Shown here: piece by piece, positions 47,366 to 56,056 of the stretch
Position numbering within the stretch: position 1 is the first letter of the stretch
Layout of the letters: each line of letters begins with the position of its first letter
DNA from: Lactobacillus mulieris
GTDB lineage: Bacteria > Bacillota > Bacilli > Lactobacillales > Lactobacillaceae
Length of the DNA: 64,000 bases
NCBI RefSeq assembly: GCF_007095465.1
Contig: NZ_SDGL01000003.1
Location: forward strand, 1-64,000
Direction: 5' to 3'
Translations under genes and position numbers: made by a program
The notes under the pieces: generated by a model
The model's database searches: none
What the model was told of the DNA's origin: nothing
Seen by the model: the letters and a program-made list of their open reading frames with translations, nothing else

Positions 47366-48616
47366 TTATACTAATTCATCATATAAGTCGAGCATTTCCT
47401 CATCATCTGGAATTAACTCCAAATACTTTTGAAGTAAATCTTTCAATGCCACTCTTTCTCCATCGATATTAAAGAGCCGAATCATGTCCTTCAAAAAATC
47501 AGCATTATTTTGCAAGTTTGGATAGGCAAGTAAGAATTCTTTGCGTGATTCTTGATATTTTTCTAAACGATACAACGAAACTGCAATATTCCATCTTGCT
47601 TGCGGTTCAAGATTTTCTTCATCAACTTCTCGGAATAACTGTAAGTTTTCCTCGTCTTTTTTCAAATAGAGATATAAATTCGATAATTGTACACGTAAAT
47701 CCATATTATCGGGGGCAAATGATAGACCTTTCTTTAGCATATCAACAGCTAGGTCATATTTAGCACAGTTAGCAGCTACACGGCCAATTAAAGCGTAAAG
47801 GGTCTCATCATATTCATTGTATGTTAAACCTGTCTGAGCCGTCTCTAGCGCCTTTTCATTATCACCATTTGCTTCATAAGCCTGTGCAAGCAATGGATAG
47901 GCATTTACATAATCACTTGCCTGCTCTAATACACCAGTTAAATATTCAATTGCCTTTTTATAATCTTTTGTACTTAACAGAACTAAGCCTGCTTCGTATC
48001 TGGTATCAATATCAATAAAGTCCTGTCCATATTGTTTGATTATTTCACTGGCTTCTTCATAGCGACCTAATTTAGCTAAACTAGCAAAAATCCGCTCACG
48101 CAAATTAATCTCACCAAAATGTTTTTGTCTAGTAGCTAAATCTTGATAATAATGCAATGCCAGTTCATTTTTTCCAGTTGAATATGCTAATTCAGCCAAA
48201 CCAAAAATAATTGCATCTTCTTTAGGAGCTAATTCATGTGCTTCTTGTAATTTTGCTTGCGCAGTTTCAAAAAGACCTAATGATTGGTAATAATCGGCTT
48301 GTACTAACAAGATTTCAAGGTAGCTATCACTATTTTCGTCTATGCTATAAAGCAAGCTTAAAGCATCGTCATCTTGACCATCATTCAATAAGATTTCGGC
48401 TAGATAAACTTTAAACAAGTCCTCTTCGGGATTCTTAGCAATCAGTGAACGATAAACATCTTTTGCCATATCACTAAAGCCCATATCTGTTAAGTTCTCT
48501 GCCAAAGCTGCGAGAAGCTCACTACTGTCAGAATCAAGTGCCTTCTTTAAAAGAATATTATTTTGAGAAAAATCATGTTTTTCAATTGCATCAAGCAGTT
48601 GCTCAGAATATGACAT
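47366..48616 (-). CDS. TPR-repeat protein, YpiA-like
   Basis: The 416-residue soluble protein is made of tetratricopeptide-like helical repeats for almost its whole length; motifs such as YPLLAQAYEANGDNEKALE and GLAELAYSTGKNELALHYY fit the TPR consensus. It has no signal peptide or membrane segment. B. subtilis YpiA has similar size and make-up, but its function is not known. The ATG at 48616 is chosen because AAGGA lies seven bases upstream; a TTG one codon earlier is less likely. A terminator follows it. Confidence 0.85.
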   Translation of the reverse strand: MSYSEQLLDAIEKHDFSQNNILLKKALDSDSSELLAALAENLTDMGFSDMAKDVYRSLIAKNPEEDLFKVYLAEILLNDGQDDDALSLLYSIDENSDSYLEILLVQADYYQSLGLFETAQAKLQEAHELAPKEDAIIFGLAELAYSTGKNELALHYYQDLATRQKHFGEINLRERIFASLAKLGRYEEASEIIKQYGQDFIDIDTRYEAGLVLLSTKDYKKAIEYLTGVLEQASDYVNAYPLLAQAYEANGDNEKALETAQTGLTYNEYDETLYALIGRVAANCAKYDLAVDMLKKGLSFAPDNMDLRVQLSNLYLYLKKDEENLQLFREVDEENLEPQARWNIAVSLYRLEKYQESRKEFLLAYPNLQNNADFLKDMIRLFNIDGERVALKDLLQKYLELIPDDEEMLDLYDELV

Positions 48617-48683
48617 CAATTGATCCTTCTTTCTAGGTAAATTCGCTCTTTCTATCTTAACAGCTTCAAGTCATTTAAGAAAT

Positions 48684-48708
48684 AAAAAAAGCCTAGGAAA
48701 ACCTAGAC
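48684..48708 (-). terminator. Terminator after hup
   Basis: On the minus strand CTAGG-TTTT-CCTAG plus flanking pairs make a short stem followed by GC and seven T residues, 21 bases beyond the hup stop. Confidence 0.75.
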
Positions 48709-48729
48709 CTTTTAAAAGTTAAGTAAAAA

Positions 48730-49005
48730 TTACTTAACAGCATCCTTAAGAGCCTTACCAGGCTTGAATGCTGGAACCTTGCTTGCTGGAATTTCGATTT
48801 CAACACCAGTTTGTGGGTTACGACCCTTACGAGCGGCACGGTTACGTACTTCAAAAGTACCAAAGCCGATCAATTGAACCTTTTCACCCTTAGCAAGATC
48901 ATCTTGGATTGATGCAAAAATTGCGTCAACTGCTGCAGCAACATCCTTCTTGGTAAGCTTAGTCTTAGCTGCAACTTCTGCTACTAATTCTGCTTTGTTT
49001 GCCAT
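48730..49005 (-). CDS. hup: DNA-binding protein HU
   Basis: The 91-residue histone-like protein bends and compacts DNA as a homodimer. It starts MANKAELV and carries the HU signature [21 protein letters not shown] with the beta-arm proline ([15 protein letters not shown] follows). The ATG at 49005 has AGGAGG eight bases upstream; a GTG three codons earlier would sit too close to it. It has its own promoter and terminator, as expected of an abundant monocistronic gene. Confidence 0.97.
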   Translation of the reverse strand: MANKAELVAEVAAKTKLTKKDVAAAVDAIFASIQDDLAKGEKVQLIGFGTFEVRNRAARKGRNPQTGVEIEIPASKVPAFKPGKALKDAVK

Positions 49006-49042
49006 TGTATTCACCTCCTGAGTTTGAACCTATGAGTTCAGA

Positions 49043-49065
49043 CTTATTCTTTAAAAAAGAATAAG
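49043..49065 (-). promoter_or_regulatory. Inverted repeat in the hup leader
   Basis: CTTATTCTTT and AAAGAATAAG form a perfect 10-bp stem with a 3-base loop in the transcribed leader, about 40 bases upstream of the HU start. It lacks a T tail. It may stabilise the mRNA or bind a regulator. Confidence 0.55.
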
Positions 49066-49103
49066 GAAGAATGATCATGACCAATCATTGTTTCCTGATT
49101 CTA

Positions 49104-49132
49104 AAAATAGCACAATAAGCCCGTCATAACAA
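49104..49132 (-). promoter_or_regulatory. hup promoter
   Basis: TTGTTA (49127-49132) and TATTTT (49104-49109) are 17 bases apart on the minus strand, about 100 bases upstream of the HU start. Confidence 0.6.
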
Positions 49133-49223
49133 GGTTTTTTCAAAAAATAAATAATAAATCTTTCTTTGCTAGATACAAATATATATTTTCTTAGTTTATT
49201 ATTAAAAACTTCTTTTAATTCCT

Positions 49224-50534
49224 TTATTTTCGCTTACGTGGCAAGATTTTTATCGGAGTACCAGTAAAATCAAAATTGTCACGAAGTTGATTAATCAAGA
49301 ACCGTTTATATGAAAAGTGCATCAATTCAGGGTCGTTTACAAAGACAACAAAAGTTGGTGGTTGAACAGCTACTTGAGTCATGTAGTAAACCCTTAAACG
49401 TTTTCCCTTAATTAAAGGTGATGGTACAAGCTTAGATGCTTCAATTAACATGTCATTCAAGACACTAGATTGAATTCTTTGACTTTGGTTTTCAGCAACT
49501 TCTTTAATTAAATCTGGTAGTTGATCCAAATTTTTGCCAGTTTTTGCAGATACAAAAATAATAGGGGCATAGTCAAGATATTGAAATTCTTCACGAATGA
49601 CTCTAGTGAAGTCTTTAGCGGAATTAGAATCTTTTTTAGGTAAATCCCACTTGTTGACAACAATAATCATTCCACGGCCTGCATCATGCGCAAATCCAGC
49701 CACATGCTTATCTTGTTCACGAATGCCAGTACTTGCATCTAAAACTAGGCAAACTACATCAGAGCGTTGAATTGCAGCCTGAGCACGTAAAACAGAATAT
49801 TTTTCTGTCTTTTCGTAAACTTTTCCGCGACGTCTAATACCTGCGGTATCAATCATTCTAAACTTCGTGCCATCTTCGGCTACAAATGGTGTATCAACAG
49901 CATCCCTAGTTGTACCTTCTTCATTAGCAACAATAACTCGTTTTTGACCCAACATGGCATTGATAATTGATGATTTACCAACATTTGGACGCCCAATCAC
50001 ACTAAAGGCAATTTCATCTTCATCCTTAGTATCAGCTTCAGGTGGAAAATTCTCAACAACAGCGTCAAGCAAGTCCCCAATTCCTGTACCATGAGTTGAT
50101 GAAATTGGAATTGGATCTCCTAGTCCTAAACTATAAAAATCATAAATATCTGCACGTTGTTCTGGATTATCTGCCTTATTAACAGCCAAAATAACTGGTT
50201 TACTTGAGCGATAGAGAATTCTAGCAATTCTCTCATCCAAATCAGTCAAATGCAAGGCAACGCTTGTAATCATTACAATTACATCCGCTTCTTCCATAGC
50301 AATATCAGCTTGAGCGCGAATTTCATCTTCAATTCGTCCACCTTCCCAAGTAATACCACCAGTATCGATGATATTAAATTCATGGCCTAGCCAAGAGGCT
50401 TTGGCATAATTACGGTCACGCGTTACTCCTGGTCGGTCTTCAACAATAGCTAAACGCTCATTAATAATTCGATTAAATAAAGTTGATTTTCCAACATTAG
50501 GTTGACCAACAATTGCAACAGTTGGTAGAGCCAT
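49224..50534 (-). CDS. der: Ribosome-assembly GTPase Der (EngA)
   Basis: Der is a double-GTPase needed for 50S subunit maturation. The 436-residue protein has two G domains: first P-loop GQPNVGKS at 10-17 with DTGG and NKAD, second P-loop GRPNVGKSS near 180 with DTAG and NKWD. A C-terminal KH-like domain ends in basic residues (LPRKRK). The ATG at 50534 ([10 protein letters not shown]) is preferred because AAAGG sits at normal distance; a start three codons earlier would overlap it. It follows the rpsA terminator. Confidence 0.97.
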   Translation of the reverse strand: MALPTVAIVGQPNVGKSTLFNRIINERLAIVEDRPGVTRDRNYAKASWLGHEFNIIDTGGITWEGGRIEDEIRAQADIAMEEADVIVMITSVALHLTDLDERIARILYRSSKPVILAVNKADNPEQRADIYDFYSLGLGDPIPISSTHGTGIGDLLDAVVENFPPEADTKDEDEIAFSVIGRPNVGKSSIINAMLGQKRVIVANEEGTTRDAVDTPFVAEDGTKFRMIDTAGIRRRGKVYEKTEKYSVLRAQAAIQRSDVVCLVLDASTGIREQDKHVAGFAHDAGRGMIIVVNKWDLPKKDSNSAKDFTRVIREEFQYLDYAPIIFVSAKTGKNLDQLPDLIKEVAENQSQRIQSSVLNDMLIEASKLVPSPLIKGKRLRVYYMTQVAVQPPTFVVFVNDPELMHFSYKRFLINQLRDNFDFTGTPIKILPRKRK

Positions 50535-50576
50535 TATTATCATCCTTTCTTTATTTGATTAAATTTAAAATCCAAC

Positions 50577-50603
50577 AAAAAAAGCCGACTATCGTCGGCT
50601 TTT
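50577..50603 (-). terminator. Terminator after rpsA
   Basis: On the minus strand AGCCGAC-GATA-GTCGGCT is a perfect 7-bp stem with flanking A/T pairs, followed by seven T residues, 10 bases after the rpsA stop and before der. Confidence 0.92.
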
Positions 50604-50612
50604 AAATCATCA

Positions 50613-51821
50613 TTATTGACGGTCTTTCAATTGGTCACCAATGATGTCGCCAAGTGCAAAGCCGTTGTCGTTGTTATCGCTCATGTACTTCTTAGCTACA
50701 GAATCGTTACGTGATGCGCTACGACGAGCGTTGTTTCCTTCGCCTTCAGCTGCTGGTTGTGCTTGCTTAATTGAAAGAGAAATTCTCTTTTCATCTGGGT
50801 TAATGCTCAAAACCTTAACCTTAACAGTTTCGCCAACCTTCAAAACATCGCTAGGCTTTTCAACACGCTTGTTTGAAATTTCAGAAACGTGTACTAAACC
50901 TTGAATACCATCTGCTACTTCAACAAAGGCACCAAATGAAGTCAATGACTTAACTTCACCTTCAACTACTTCGCCTTCACTTAATTCTGAAGTTGCTTGT
51001 TCAAATGGTGATGGTTCAGTTTGCTTAATTGAAAGGGAGATGCGGTGTCTGTCGTCATCGATACCGATAACTTTAACCTTAACATCTTGACCAGTCTTCA
51101 ATACATCACTAGGCTTGTCAATATGCTTGTATGAGATTTCAGAGATGTGAACTAAGCCGTCAACACCACCAACATCTACAAAGGCACCAAAGTTAGTTAA
51201 ACGAGAAACTTTACCTTCAACAATATCACCAGCAACAAGTTGTGAAGCTACAGTTTCAAATGCTTCTTCACGTTCTTCTTCGATTAATTCCTTGTGTGAA
51301 ATGATTAAGCGGTTCTTGTTAGGATCAATTTCGGTAATCTTAACCTTAATAGACTTACCAATGTATGGCTTAAGGTCTGAAACAAAGTGGTTAGAAATTA
51401 ATGATGCTGGCAAGAAACCTCTAGTACCAACGTTAACAATTAAACCACCACGTACTGAACTAGTTACAGTACCTTCAATAGCGTTACCTGCTTCGTAGTC
51501 CTTTTGAAGCTTATCAAATGCTTCTCTTTCCTTCAAGCGAGTTACTGAGAAGAAGAATTCGCCGTTTTCCTTATCGCCACCGGCTCTTCTCAATACCAAA
51601 GCCTTGAAAGTATCACCAGGCTTAACTAAGTCGTGGAGATCTGCATTACGATCTTGTGTGAATTCACGACGAGTGATGACACCTTCAACACCTGCATTTT
51701 GAACACCAACTGCAATTTGTCCGTCTTCAACACTTAAAACTTCAACGTCTACAATGTTGCCAACTTCAACACCTTGCATTTCCTTTAAAGCATCTAAAAA
51801 TTGATTACTGTTATCTGACAT
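50613..51821 (-). CDS. rpsA: 30S ribosomal protein S1 homologue
   Basis: The 402-residue protein contains four S1 RNA-binding domains, at roughly 19-88, 105-175, 191-261 and 276-346; the third and fourth carry the typical FGAFV(D/E)V and GLVHISEIS motifs. The C-terminal tail is short and charged. Four-domain S1 proteins are usual in low-GC Gram-positives, where S1 is less essential than in E. coli. GGAGG lies five bases before the ATG. The leader has a 9-bp inverted repeat that borders this site. Confidence 0.95.
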   Translation of the reverse strand: MSDNSNQFLDALKEMQGVEVGNIVDVEVLSVEDGQIAVGVQNAGVEGVITRREFTQDRNADLHDLVKPGDTFKALVLRRAGGDKENGEFFFSVTRLKEREAFDKLQKDYEAGNAIEGTVTSSVRGGLIVNVGTRGFLPASLISNHFVSDLKPYIGKSIKVKITEIDPNKNRLIISHKELIEEEREEAFETVASQLVAGDIVEGKVSRLTNFGAFVDVGGVDGLVHISEISYKHIDKPSDVLKTGQDVKVKVIGIDDDRHRISLSIKQTEPSPFEQATSELSEGEVVEGEVKSLTSFGAFVEVADGIQGLVHVSEISNKRVEKPSDVLKVGETVKVKVLSINPDEKRISLSIKQAQPAAEGEGNNARRSASRNDSVAKKYMSDNNDNGFALGDIIGDQLKDRQ

Positions 51822-51832
51822 AAATACCTCCC

Positions 51833-51868
51833 AATATCATGTTTAATTTTAAATGAAAGCATGATATT
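51833..51868 (-). promoter_or_regulatory. Inverted repeat in the rpsA leader next to the ribosome site
   Basis: AATATCATG (51833-51841) and CATGATATT (51860-51868) are perfect 9-bp complements with an 18-base loop. The downstream arm ends two bases before the GGGAGG ribosome site, so folding could hinder initiation. Autogenous control by S1 is an inference. Confidence 0.5.
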
Positions 51869-51915
51869 TTTCCACCTTTTCGAGCTTTTTTTTCAAAATT
51901 TCTCTTGATTTTTTG

Positions 51916-52581
51916 TTATTTTGCCATTTTTGCCTTAATTTTTGCCAAAATGTCACTAACTACTTCATCAATTGACATATTTGTTGTATCAACTTCAACC
52001 GCATCATCTGCCTTTTTTAATGGAGAAATTGCACGATGCGAATCTTTATAATCACGCTCGGCAATATCATGTTCAATTTTAGCTAAATCTTCATGAATTC
52101 CCTTTTCAGCATAATCAAGCAATCTTCTCTTAGCTCGTGAATGAACACTTGCAACTAAAAAGATTTTTAATTCAGCATCAGGCAAAACCGTTGTACCAAT
52201 ATCACGGCCATCCATAATAACATTAGTTGAACCAGCCATTTCTCGTTGTAATTCAACCATTTTTTCGCGTACACCTTTTAATGCACTTACTTGCGAAACA
52301 TTAGCAGTGATTTCTGGCGTTCTAATAGCAAGAGAAACATCTTCCCCAGCAACGTAAACTCTTTGTTCACCATTTTCTGACTTAAACTCAATTTTATTTT
52401 GACTAATTGCTGTTAAAATATGAGCTTCATCGCCATAATCAATATTTTCTTTTCTTGCAATAAAAGTACATGCGCGATACATCGCACCAGTATCAATATA
52501 AATAAAACCTAACTTTTTAGCAATAATCTTGGCAACTGTACTTTTTCCAGCAGAAGCTGGACCATCAATAGCTACTTGCAT
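51916..52581 (-). CDS. cmk: Cytidylate kinase
   Basis: Cmk phosphorylates CMP and dCMP to the diphosphates. The 221-residue protein starts MQVAIDGPASAGKST, with the P-loop GPASAGKS at 7-14, then DTGAMYRA and GRDIGTTV for nucleotide and CMP binding, and a lid region RAKRRL. The conserved N-terminus fixes the start at 52581. There is no Shine-Dalgarno sequence directly before it: an AGGAAAGG lies about 30 bases upstream, separated by the terminator-like hairpin of the LysM gene. cmk-rpsA-der order is widely conserved in Firmicutes. Confidence 0.95.
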   Translation of the reverse strand: MQVAIDGPASAGKSTVAKIIAKKLGFIYIDTGAMYRACTFIARKENIDYGDEAHILTAISQNKIEFKSENGEQRVYVAGEDVSLAIRTPEITANVSQVSALKGVREKMVELQREMAGSTNVIMDGRDIGTTVLPDAELKIFLVASVHSRAKRRLLDYAEKGIHEDLAKIEHDIAERDYKDSHRAISPLKKADDAVEVDTTNMSIDEVVSDILAKIKAKMAK

Positions 52582-52584
52582 TTC

Positions 52585-52610
52585 AATAAAAAAGAGACCA
52601 CGGTCTCTTT
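52585..52610 (-). terminator. Terminator of the LysM gene, overlapping the cmk leader
   Basis: On the minus strand AAAGAGAC-CGTG-GTCTCTTT is a perfect 8-bp stem followed by further T residues. It begins 16 bases after the LysM stop and ends only four bases before the cmk start codon. Confidence 0.8.
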
Positions 52611-52626
52611 ATCCTTTCCTGTGATT

Positions 52627-53136
52627 TTAATTAAGTTTGAGTGTTTCCCCAGCTCTAATACTTGTTGCATCAGTAATATTATTCAACCGAGCTAATGTAT
52701 CAACAGACATCCCATGAGCTGCAGCAATAGATGATAAGCTATCTCCATCTTGAACTACATATGTCCGCAACTCTGAACTTGATGAACTAGCAACTGAACT
52801 TGAAGAAGCGGCTTGAGAACTAGATGATGATTCGCTTGAAGCTGAGCTAGAACTTGAGGATTCTTTTACAATTTTAATTTTTTTACTCTTAGAACTTGCA
52901 GAACTTGAAGCTGAAGTTTTAACTCTAGTCGGTGTAGTCACATCTGAACTTGAAGATTTATGATTAAATGTCAAGTAAACTGGGACACCAACCAATACAA
53001 CAATTACTAAACCAATTACCCATTTAACAAAATGATGAGCCTTTTTAGGCTTAGATTGTTGAACTCGTCCTTGTTCAGGCCGCTTAAAATGCTTGTAAGG
53101 GCCGTTATTTGATGAATTATTATTCACGATAAACAC
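52627..53136 (-). CDS. Membrane-anchored LysM-domain protein
   Basis: The 169-residue protein has a basic cytoplasmic N-terminus, one membrane segment (about 37-58), a long Ser-rich linker (about 65-120) and a C-terminal LysM domain (about 124-168, YVVQDGDSLSSIAAAHGMS). LysM binds N-acetylglucosamine in peptidoglycan, so the protein links membrane and wall. No catalytic domain is present. It lies between ribU and cmk; its role is unknown. Confidence 0.9.
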   Translation of the reverse strand: MFIVNNNSSNNGPYKHFKRPEQGRVQQSKPKKAHHFVKWVIGLVIVVLVGVPVYLTFNHKSSSSDVTTPTRVKTSASSSASSKSKKIKIVKESSSSSSASSESSSSSQAASSSSVASSSSSELRTYVVQDGDSLSSIAAAHGMSVDTLARLNNITDATSIRAGETLKLN

Positions 53137-53181
53137 TCTCCCAACATAATCACTGTTATTTTAGCATATTTAAGGATAAAG

Positions 53182-53204
53182 AAAAAAGCCCCTCTTAGGG
53201 CTTA
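53182..53204 (-). terminator. Terminator after ribU
   Basis: On the minus strand AAGCCC and GGGCTT pair around a short loop, followed by TTTTTTC, 17 bases after the ribU stop codon. Confidence 0.82.
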
Positions 53205-53220
53205 TCTAATATTAGTCAAA

Positions 53221-53793
53221 TTAAAATCTCTTTGAAGCAAAATTCTCTAGTTGTGGTAAAACAAATTTAATCACCATAACTGCTAAAATTCCGTTAATTA
53301 CTCCCTTTATCACATTAAATGGAACAACTCCATAAAGAATGTAAGTTGCTGGGAATGAGAAATTAGCAAACTTAGCATACATTGGCATTAAAAGCCAAAT
53401 ATTTGCTAAGCTCATCGCAAGGGTTAAGCAAATTGTACCAACTACTACTGCGGCTATTTGCATAATGAATTTATCTTCATTTTTCTTGCTAACCACATAT
53501 AAAGGCACAATATAGCAAATACTTGCCAAAAATGCTGCTATTTGGCCAACTAAAGACAGAATATTAAATCCTGATAAAGCTAAACTCAAGAAGCACTTAA
53601 TAAAAGCCATTCCAATTCCAGACACTGGTCCGAATAAAAAGCTACCAATTAAAATAATGACATCTGAAAAATCCATTTTTAAAAATGGGAAAATCGGAAT
53701 AATTGGGAATTCAATCTTCATTACTACAAAAGCAATTACACCAATCATTACTGCTGCTAAAGTCTTAGCTAGATTTGATCTTGTCTTAGTCAT
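53221..53793 (-). CDS. ribU: Riboflavin ECF transporter S component RibU
   Basis: RibU binds riboflavin and works with the shared EcfA-EcfA'-EcfT module, which is not in this window. The 190-residue protein has five to six membrane segments and the family features KMDFSDVIILIGSFLFGP and GVVPFNVIKGVINGIL near the C-terminus. The FMN riboswitch directly upstream confirms the substrate class. Riboflavin uptake suggests vitamin dependence, but the biosynthetic genes would have to be absent elsewhere. Confidence 0.95.
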   Translation of the reverse strand: MTKTRSNLAKTLAAVMIGVIAFVVMKIEFPIIPIFPFLKMDFSDVIILIGSFLFGPVSGIGMAFIKCFLSLALSGFNILSLVGQIAAFLASICYIVPLYVVSKKNEDKFIMQIAAVVVGTICLTLAMSLANIWLLMPMYAKFANFSFPATYILYGVVPFNVIKGVINGILAVMVIKFVLPQLENFASKRF

Positions 53794-53805
53794 AAATATT
53801 TCCTA

Positions 53806-53840
53806 CAAACAAAAGGGTCTGCGCTCCAAGAGGCAGACCT
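53806..53840 (-). terminator. Expression-platform terminator of the FMN riboswitch
   Basis: GGTCTGC (53833-53839 as its complement) and GCAGACC form a 7-bp G+C-rich stem with a 10-base loop, followed on the minus strand by CTTTTGTTTG, just before the ribU ribosome site. It would end transcription when FMN is bound. Confidence 0.88.
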
Positions 53841-53876
53841 TTGAGAAAGTATTATGTAATTTTCCTTTATCAGCCT

Positions 53877-53980
53877 GTCTTCTTCCATCTAGACTATACT
53901 ATCGGTACCTTAGGGTTCAGCCACATAAGTGGGTTGCTGACTCAAACAGCCGGTCGGGATTTTCACCCTGCCTTGAAGAC
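53877..53980 (-). promoter_or_regulatory. FMN riboswitch (RFN element)
   Basis: On the minus strand the conserved core AGGGTGAAAATCCCGACCGG lies at 53950-53969, followed by the AGTCAGCAACCC and GTGGCTGAACCC arms and the GGTACCGATAG and GATGGAAGAAGAC segments. The P1 helix pairs GTCTTC (53975-53980) with GAAGAC (53877-53882). A terminator lies between this aptamer and ribU, so FMN should switch off riboflavin uptake transcriptionally. Confidence 0.95.
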
Positions 53981-54003
53981 GCTTTCCTATTAAATTCAGC
54001 TTC

Positions 54004-54032
54004 AGTATACTACATGCTTTTTAGTTTAGCAA
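54004..54032 (-). promoter_or_regulatory. ribU promoter inside the 3' end of rluB
   Basis: TTGCTA (54027-54032) and TATACT (54004-54009) are exactly 17 bases apart on the minus strand. The -35 box is inside the last codons of rluB and the aptamer begins 23 bases after the -10 box. Confidence 0.75.
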
Positions 54033-54723
54033 CTTCTTCACGAGTTAATTCACGATATTTACCTGCAGTAAGTGACTTTAAGGTTAAAAAAGCATATCGT
54101 TCACGTGATAACTTATCAACTAAATGACCTACTGCCTTAAACATTCTTTTAACTTGATGGTAATGTCCTTCATGAATTGTTAATTGAACAATTGAAGTTC
54201 CCTTTTCTCGATTAGTGCTAATGATTTTTACCTTTGCAGGTGCTGACTTTTTACCATCAATCCTTACACCATGTTTTAAACTATATATTTCTTCTGGGGT
54301 TAAAAAGCCCTTAATTTTTGCAACATACACTTTATCTACCATGTGGCGAGGGTGCATTAGTTTATTAGCCAATTCACCATCATTAGTAATAAGTAGTAAC
54401 CCAGAGGTATCATAGTCAAGTCTCCCTACTGGATACAAACGATAAGGACTCTCTTCAAAAAAGTCCAGAACAGTTTTTCTTCCTTTATCATCTTTTACAG
54501 AAGAAATAACTCCTCTTGGCTTATATAAAAGGTAAGTATGTTTACTTTCTTTTTGAATTGGTAAGCCATCAACTTCAATATTTGCACTAGGTTCAACCTT
54601 AGTTCCCAATTCAGTTACAATTCGCCCATTAACTGCCACTCTGCCTTCAGTTATCATTTTTTCAGCTTTCCGACGAGAAGCTATACCTGCTTGAGCAATC
54701 AATTTTTGCAAACGTTCTGCCAT
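54010..54723 (-). CDS. rluB: 23S rRNA pseudouridine synthase B
   Basis: RluB-type enzymes isomerise a uridine in domain V of 23S rRNA. The 237-residue protein has an S4 RNA-binding domain (about 1-60) and an RsuA-like catalytic domain with GRLDYDTSGLL, catalytic D103. Its ATG overlaps the scpB stop by one base (TAATG), so translation is coupled. It is the last gene of the cvfB-to-rluB run. The RluB/RsuA/RluE distinction rests on context. Confidence 0.93.
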   Translation of the reverse strand: MAERLQKLIAQAGIASRRKAEKMITEGRVAVNGRIVTELGTKVEPSANIEVDGLPIQKESKHTYLLYKPRGVISSVKDDKGRKTVLDFFEESPYRLYPVGRLDYDTSGLLLITNDGELANKLMHPRHMVDKVYVAKIKGFLTPEEIYSLKHGVRIDGKKSAPAKVKIISTNREKGTSIVQLTIHEGHYHQVKRMFKAVGHLVDKLSRERYAFLTLKSLTAGKYRELTREEVAKLKSM

Positions 54724-55322
54724 TATCTTTCTCCTAGTCTATTTTGAGGATTATTACTATCTTTTGCCTTAAAGAGATCTACTTGTCCCTTTTCATCAAT
54801 ACTTTCATTTTCAAAATCTTCAATCACTGGCAAATCAGCTAAAGACTCATATCCAAAATATTGCAAGAAATAATCTGTCGTTACATATAAGTTAGGATGA
54901 CCGGGAACATCTTTTTTCCCGCTTGTTTTAACTAACCCACGCCAAATTAACGTTTGAATTGCACCAGCAGAATTAACTCCTCGAATTTCATCGATTTCAA
55001 CTCTTGTAATTGGTTGACGATATGCAACAATTGCCAAAATTTCTAAAGCTGATTGGCTCAAGGTCTTTGAAAGATCTTTTTGATAATATTTTTCAACAAC
55101 ATCAGCCACATCATAACTTGTTGTCATCTTATATGTATCTTTAATCAAACTAACTTGCAAACCTGAATTTTCATCCTCAGATAGTTTTTGAGTTAACTTC
55201 TTCGCTAACTCACGCAAAGCCGGAGCTTCAATTTCTAATAATTGACACAAGTTAGCTTGTTCAACACCTGTATCACCAGCTAAGTATAATAAACTTTCTA
55301 ATTCAGCGAGCTTAGTTGCCAT
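54723..55322 (-). CDS. scpB: Segregation and condensation protein B
   Basis: ScpB is the winged-helix (kite) subunit of the Smc-ScpAB condensin. The 199-residue protein has the conserved [24 protein letters not shown] block in a central position and a variable acidic C-terminus. It starts three bases after the scpA stop and overlaps rluB by one base. Confidence 0.96.
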   Translation of the reverse strand: MATKLAELESLLYLAGDTGVEQANLCQLLEIEAPALRELAKKLTQKLSEDENSGLQVSLIKDTYKMTTSYDVADVVEKYYQKDLSKTLSQSALEILAIVAYRQPITRVEIDEIRGVNSAGAIQTLIWRGLVKTSGKKDVPGHPNLYVTTDYFLQYFGYESLADLPVIEDFENESIDEKGQVDLFKAKDSNNPQNRLGER

Positions 55323-55325
55323 TTA

Positions 55326-56054
55326 CTAATCAATTCTTTCTAGTGTCAAATCGCCATATTCACGACCTTGACTTACTTTTATTTTTTTATTTTTACTCAT
55401 TTCTAAAATAGCCAAAAAGAGTGAAATTACATCATCTAAGGTTTTAATTTTTTGAATACATGAAAAAAAACTAATCCTTGTTACTTGCGAGAACTTATTT
55501 TCAAGCATTTTAGTCATATCACTTACAGAAGAATATTTAATCTTTACTGTAGCTGATTCTGGTGTCCGCAATTTATACCGCCGAATCAATAAGGAGAAGG
55601 TATTAGCTAATTCACTCTCACTAAGTTGTCCTAATGGTAATGGAGATATGCTTTTAGCTTGTCCTACACTAGGCTCTTTGGCTACAGTAACAGGGACACT
55701 ATCATTACGCTGTTTTAAATATTTAGATATTTTCTTAAAAACAGAGTATTGAACTAATTGTTCAACTAATTCTTGTCTTGGATCGATATCTGGTTCTTGC
55801 TCTAATTCAACAAAATCATTTTTGGGCAATAAATATTGTGACTTAATTCTCAATAAAGTTGATGCCATAACAAAGTACTCACCAGCTAGTTGCAAGTTGA
55901 GTTCTTTCATTTTTTCAAGATACGTAAGATATTGTCTTGTTATTTCAGCAATTGGAATATCATAAATATCAATCTCTTGAGAACGGATTAAGTGTAATAA
56001 TAAATCTAATGGCCCTTCAAAATTGGGTAATTCAACTTTTAAATTTTCTGTCAT
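55326..56054 (-). CDS. scpA: Segregation and condensation protein A
   Basis: ScpA is the kleisin subunit that bridges the Smc heads. The 242-residue protein begins with the conserved LPNFEGPLDLLLHLIRSQEIDIYDIPI block and contains the ATLLRIKSQYLLP motif, and it ends with a winged-helix half. It lies between ribT and scpB with two- to three-base gaps. Confidence 0.96.
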   Translation of the reverse strand: MTENLKVELPNFEGPLDLLLHLIRSQEIDIYDIPIAEITRQYLTYLEKMKELNLQLAGEYFVMASTLLRIKSQYLLPKNDFVELEQEPDIDPRQELVEQLVQYSVFKKISKYLKQRNDSVPVTVAKEPSVGQAKSISPLPLGQLSESELANTFSLLIRRYKLRTPESATVKIKYSSVSDMTKMLENKFSQVTRISFFSCIQKIKTLDDVISLFLAILEMSKNKKIKVSQGREYGDLTLERID

Positions 56055-56056
56055 CG

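Noticed and set aside
49006..49014. Start of HU three codons upstream (GTG)
   Set aside because: It overlaps the AGGAGGTG ribosome site, and HU proteins begin at MANKAEL.
53657..54127. Plus-strand frame of 156 codons across the ribU leader
   Set aside because: It overlaps a well-defined FMN riboswitch, terminator and two genes on the other strand.
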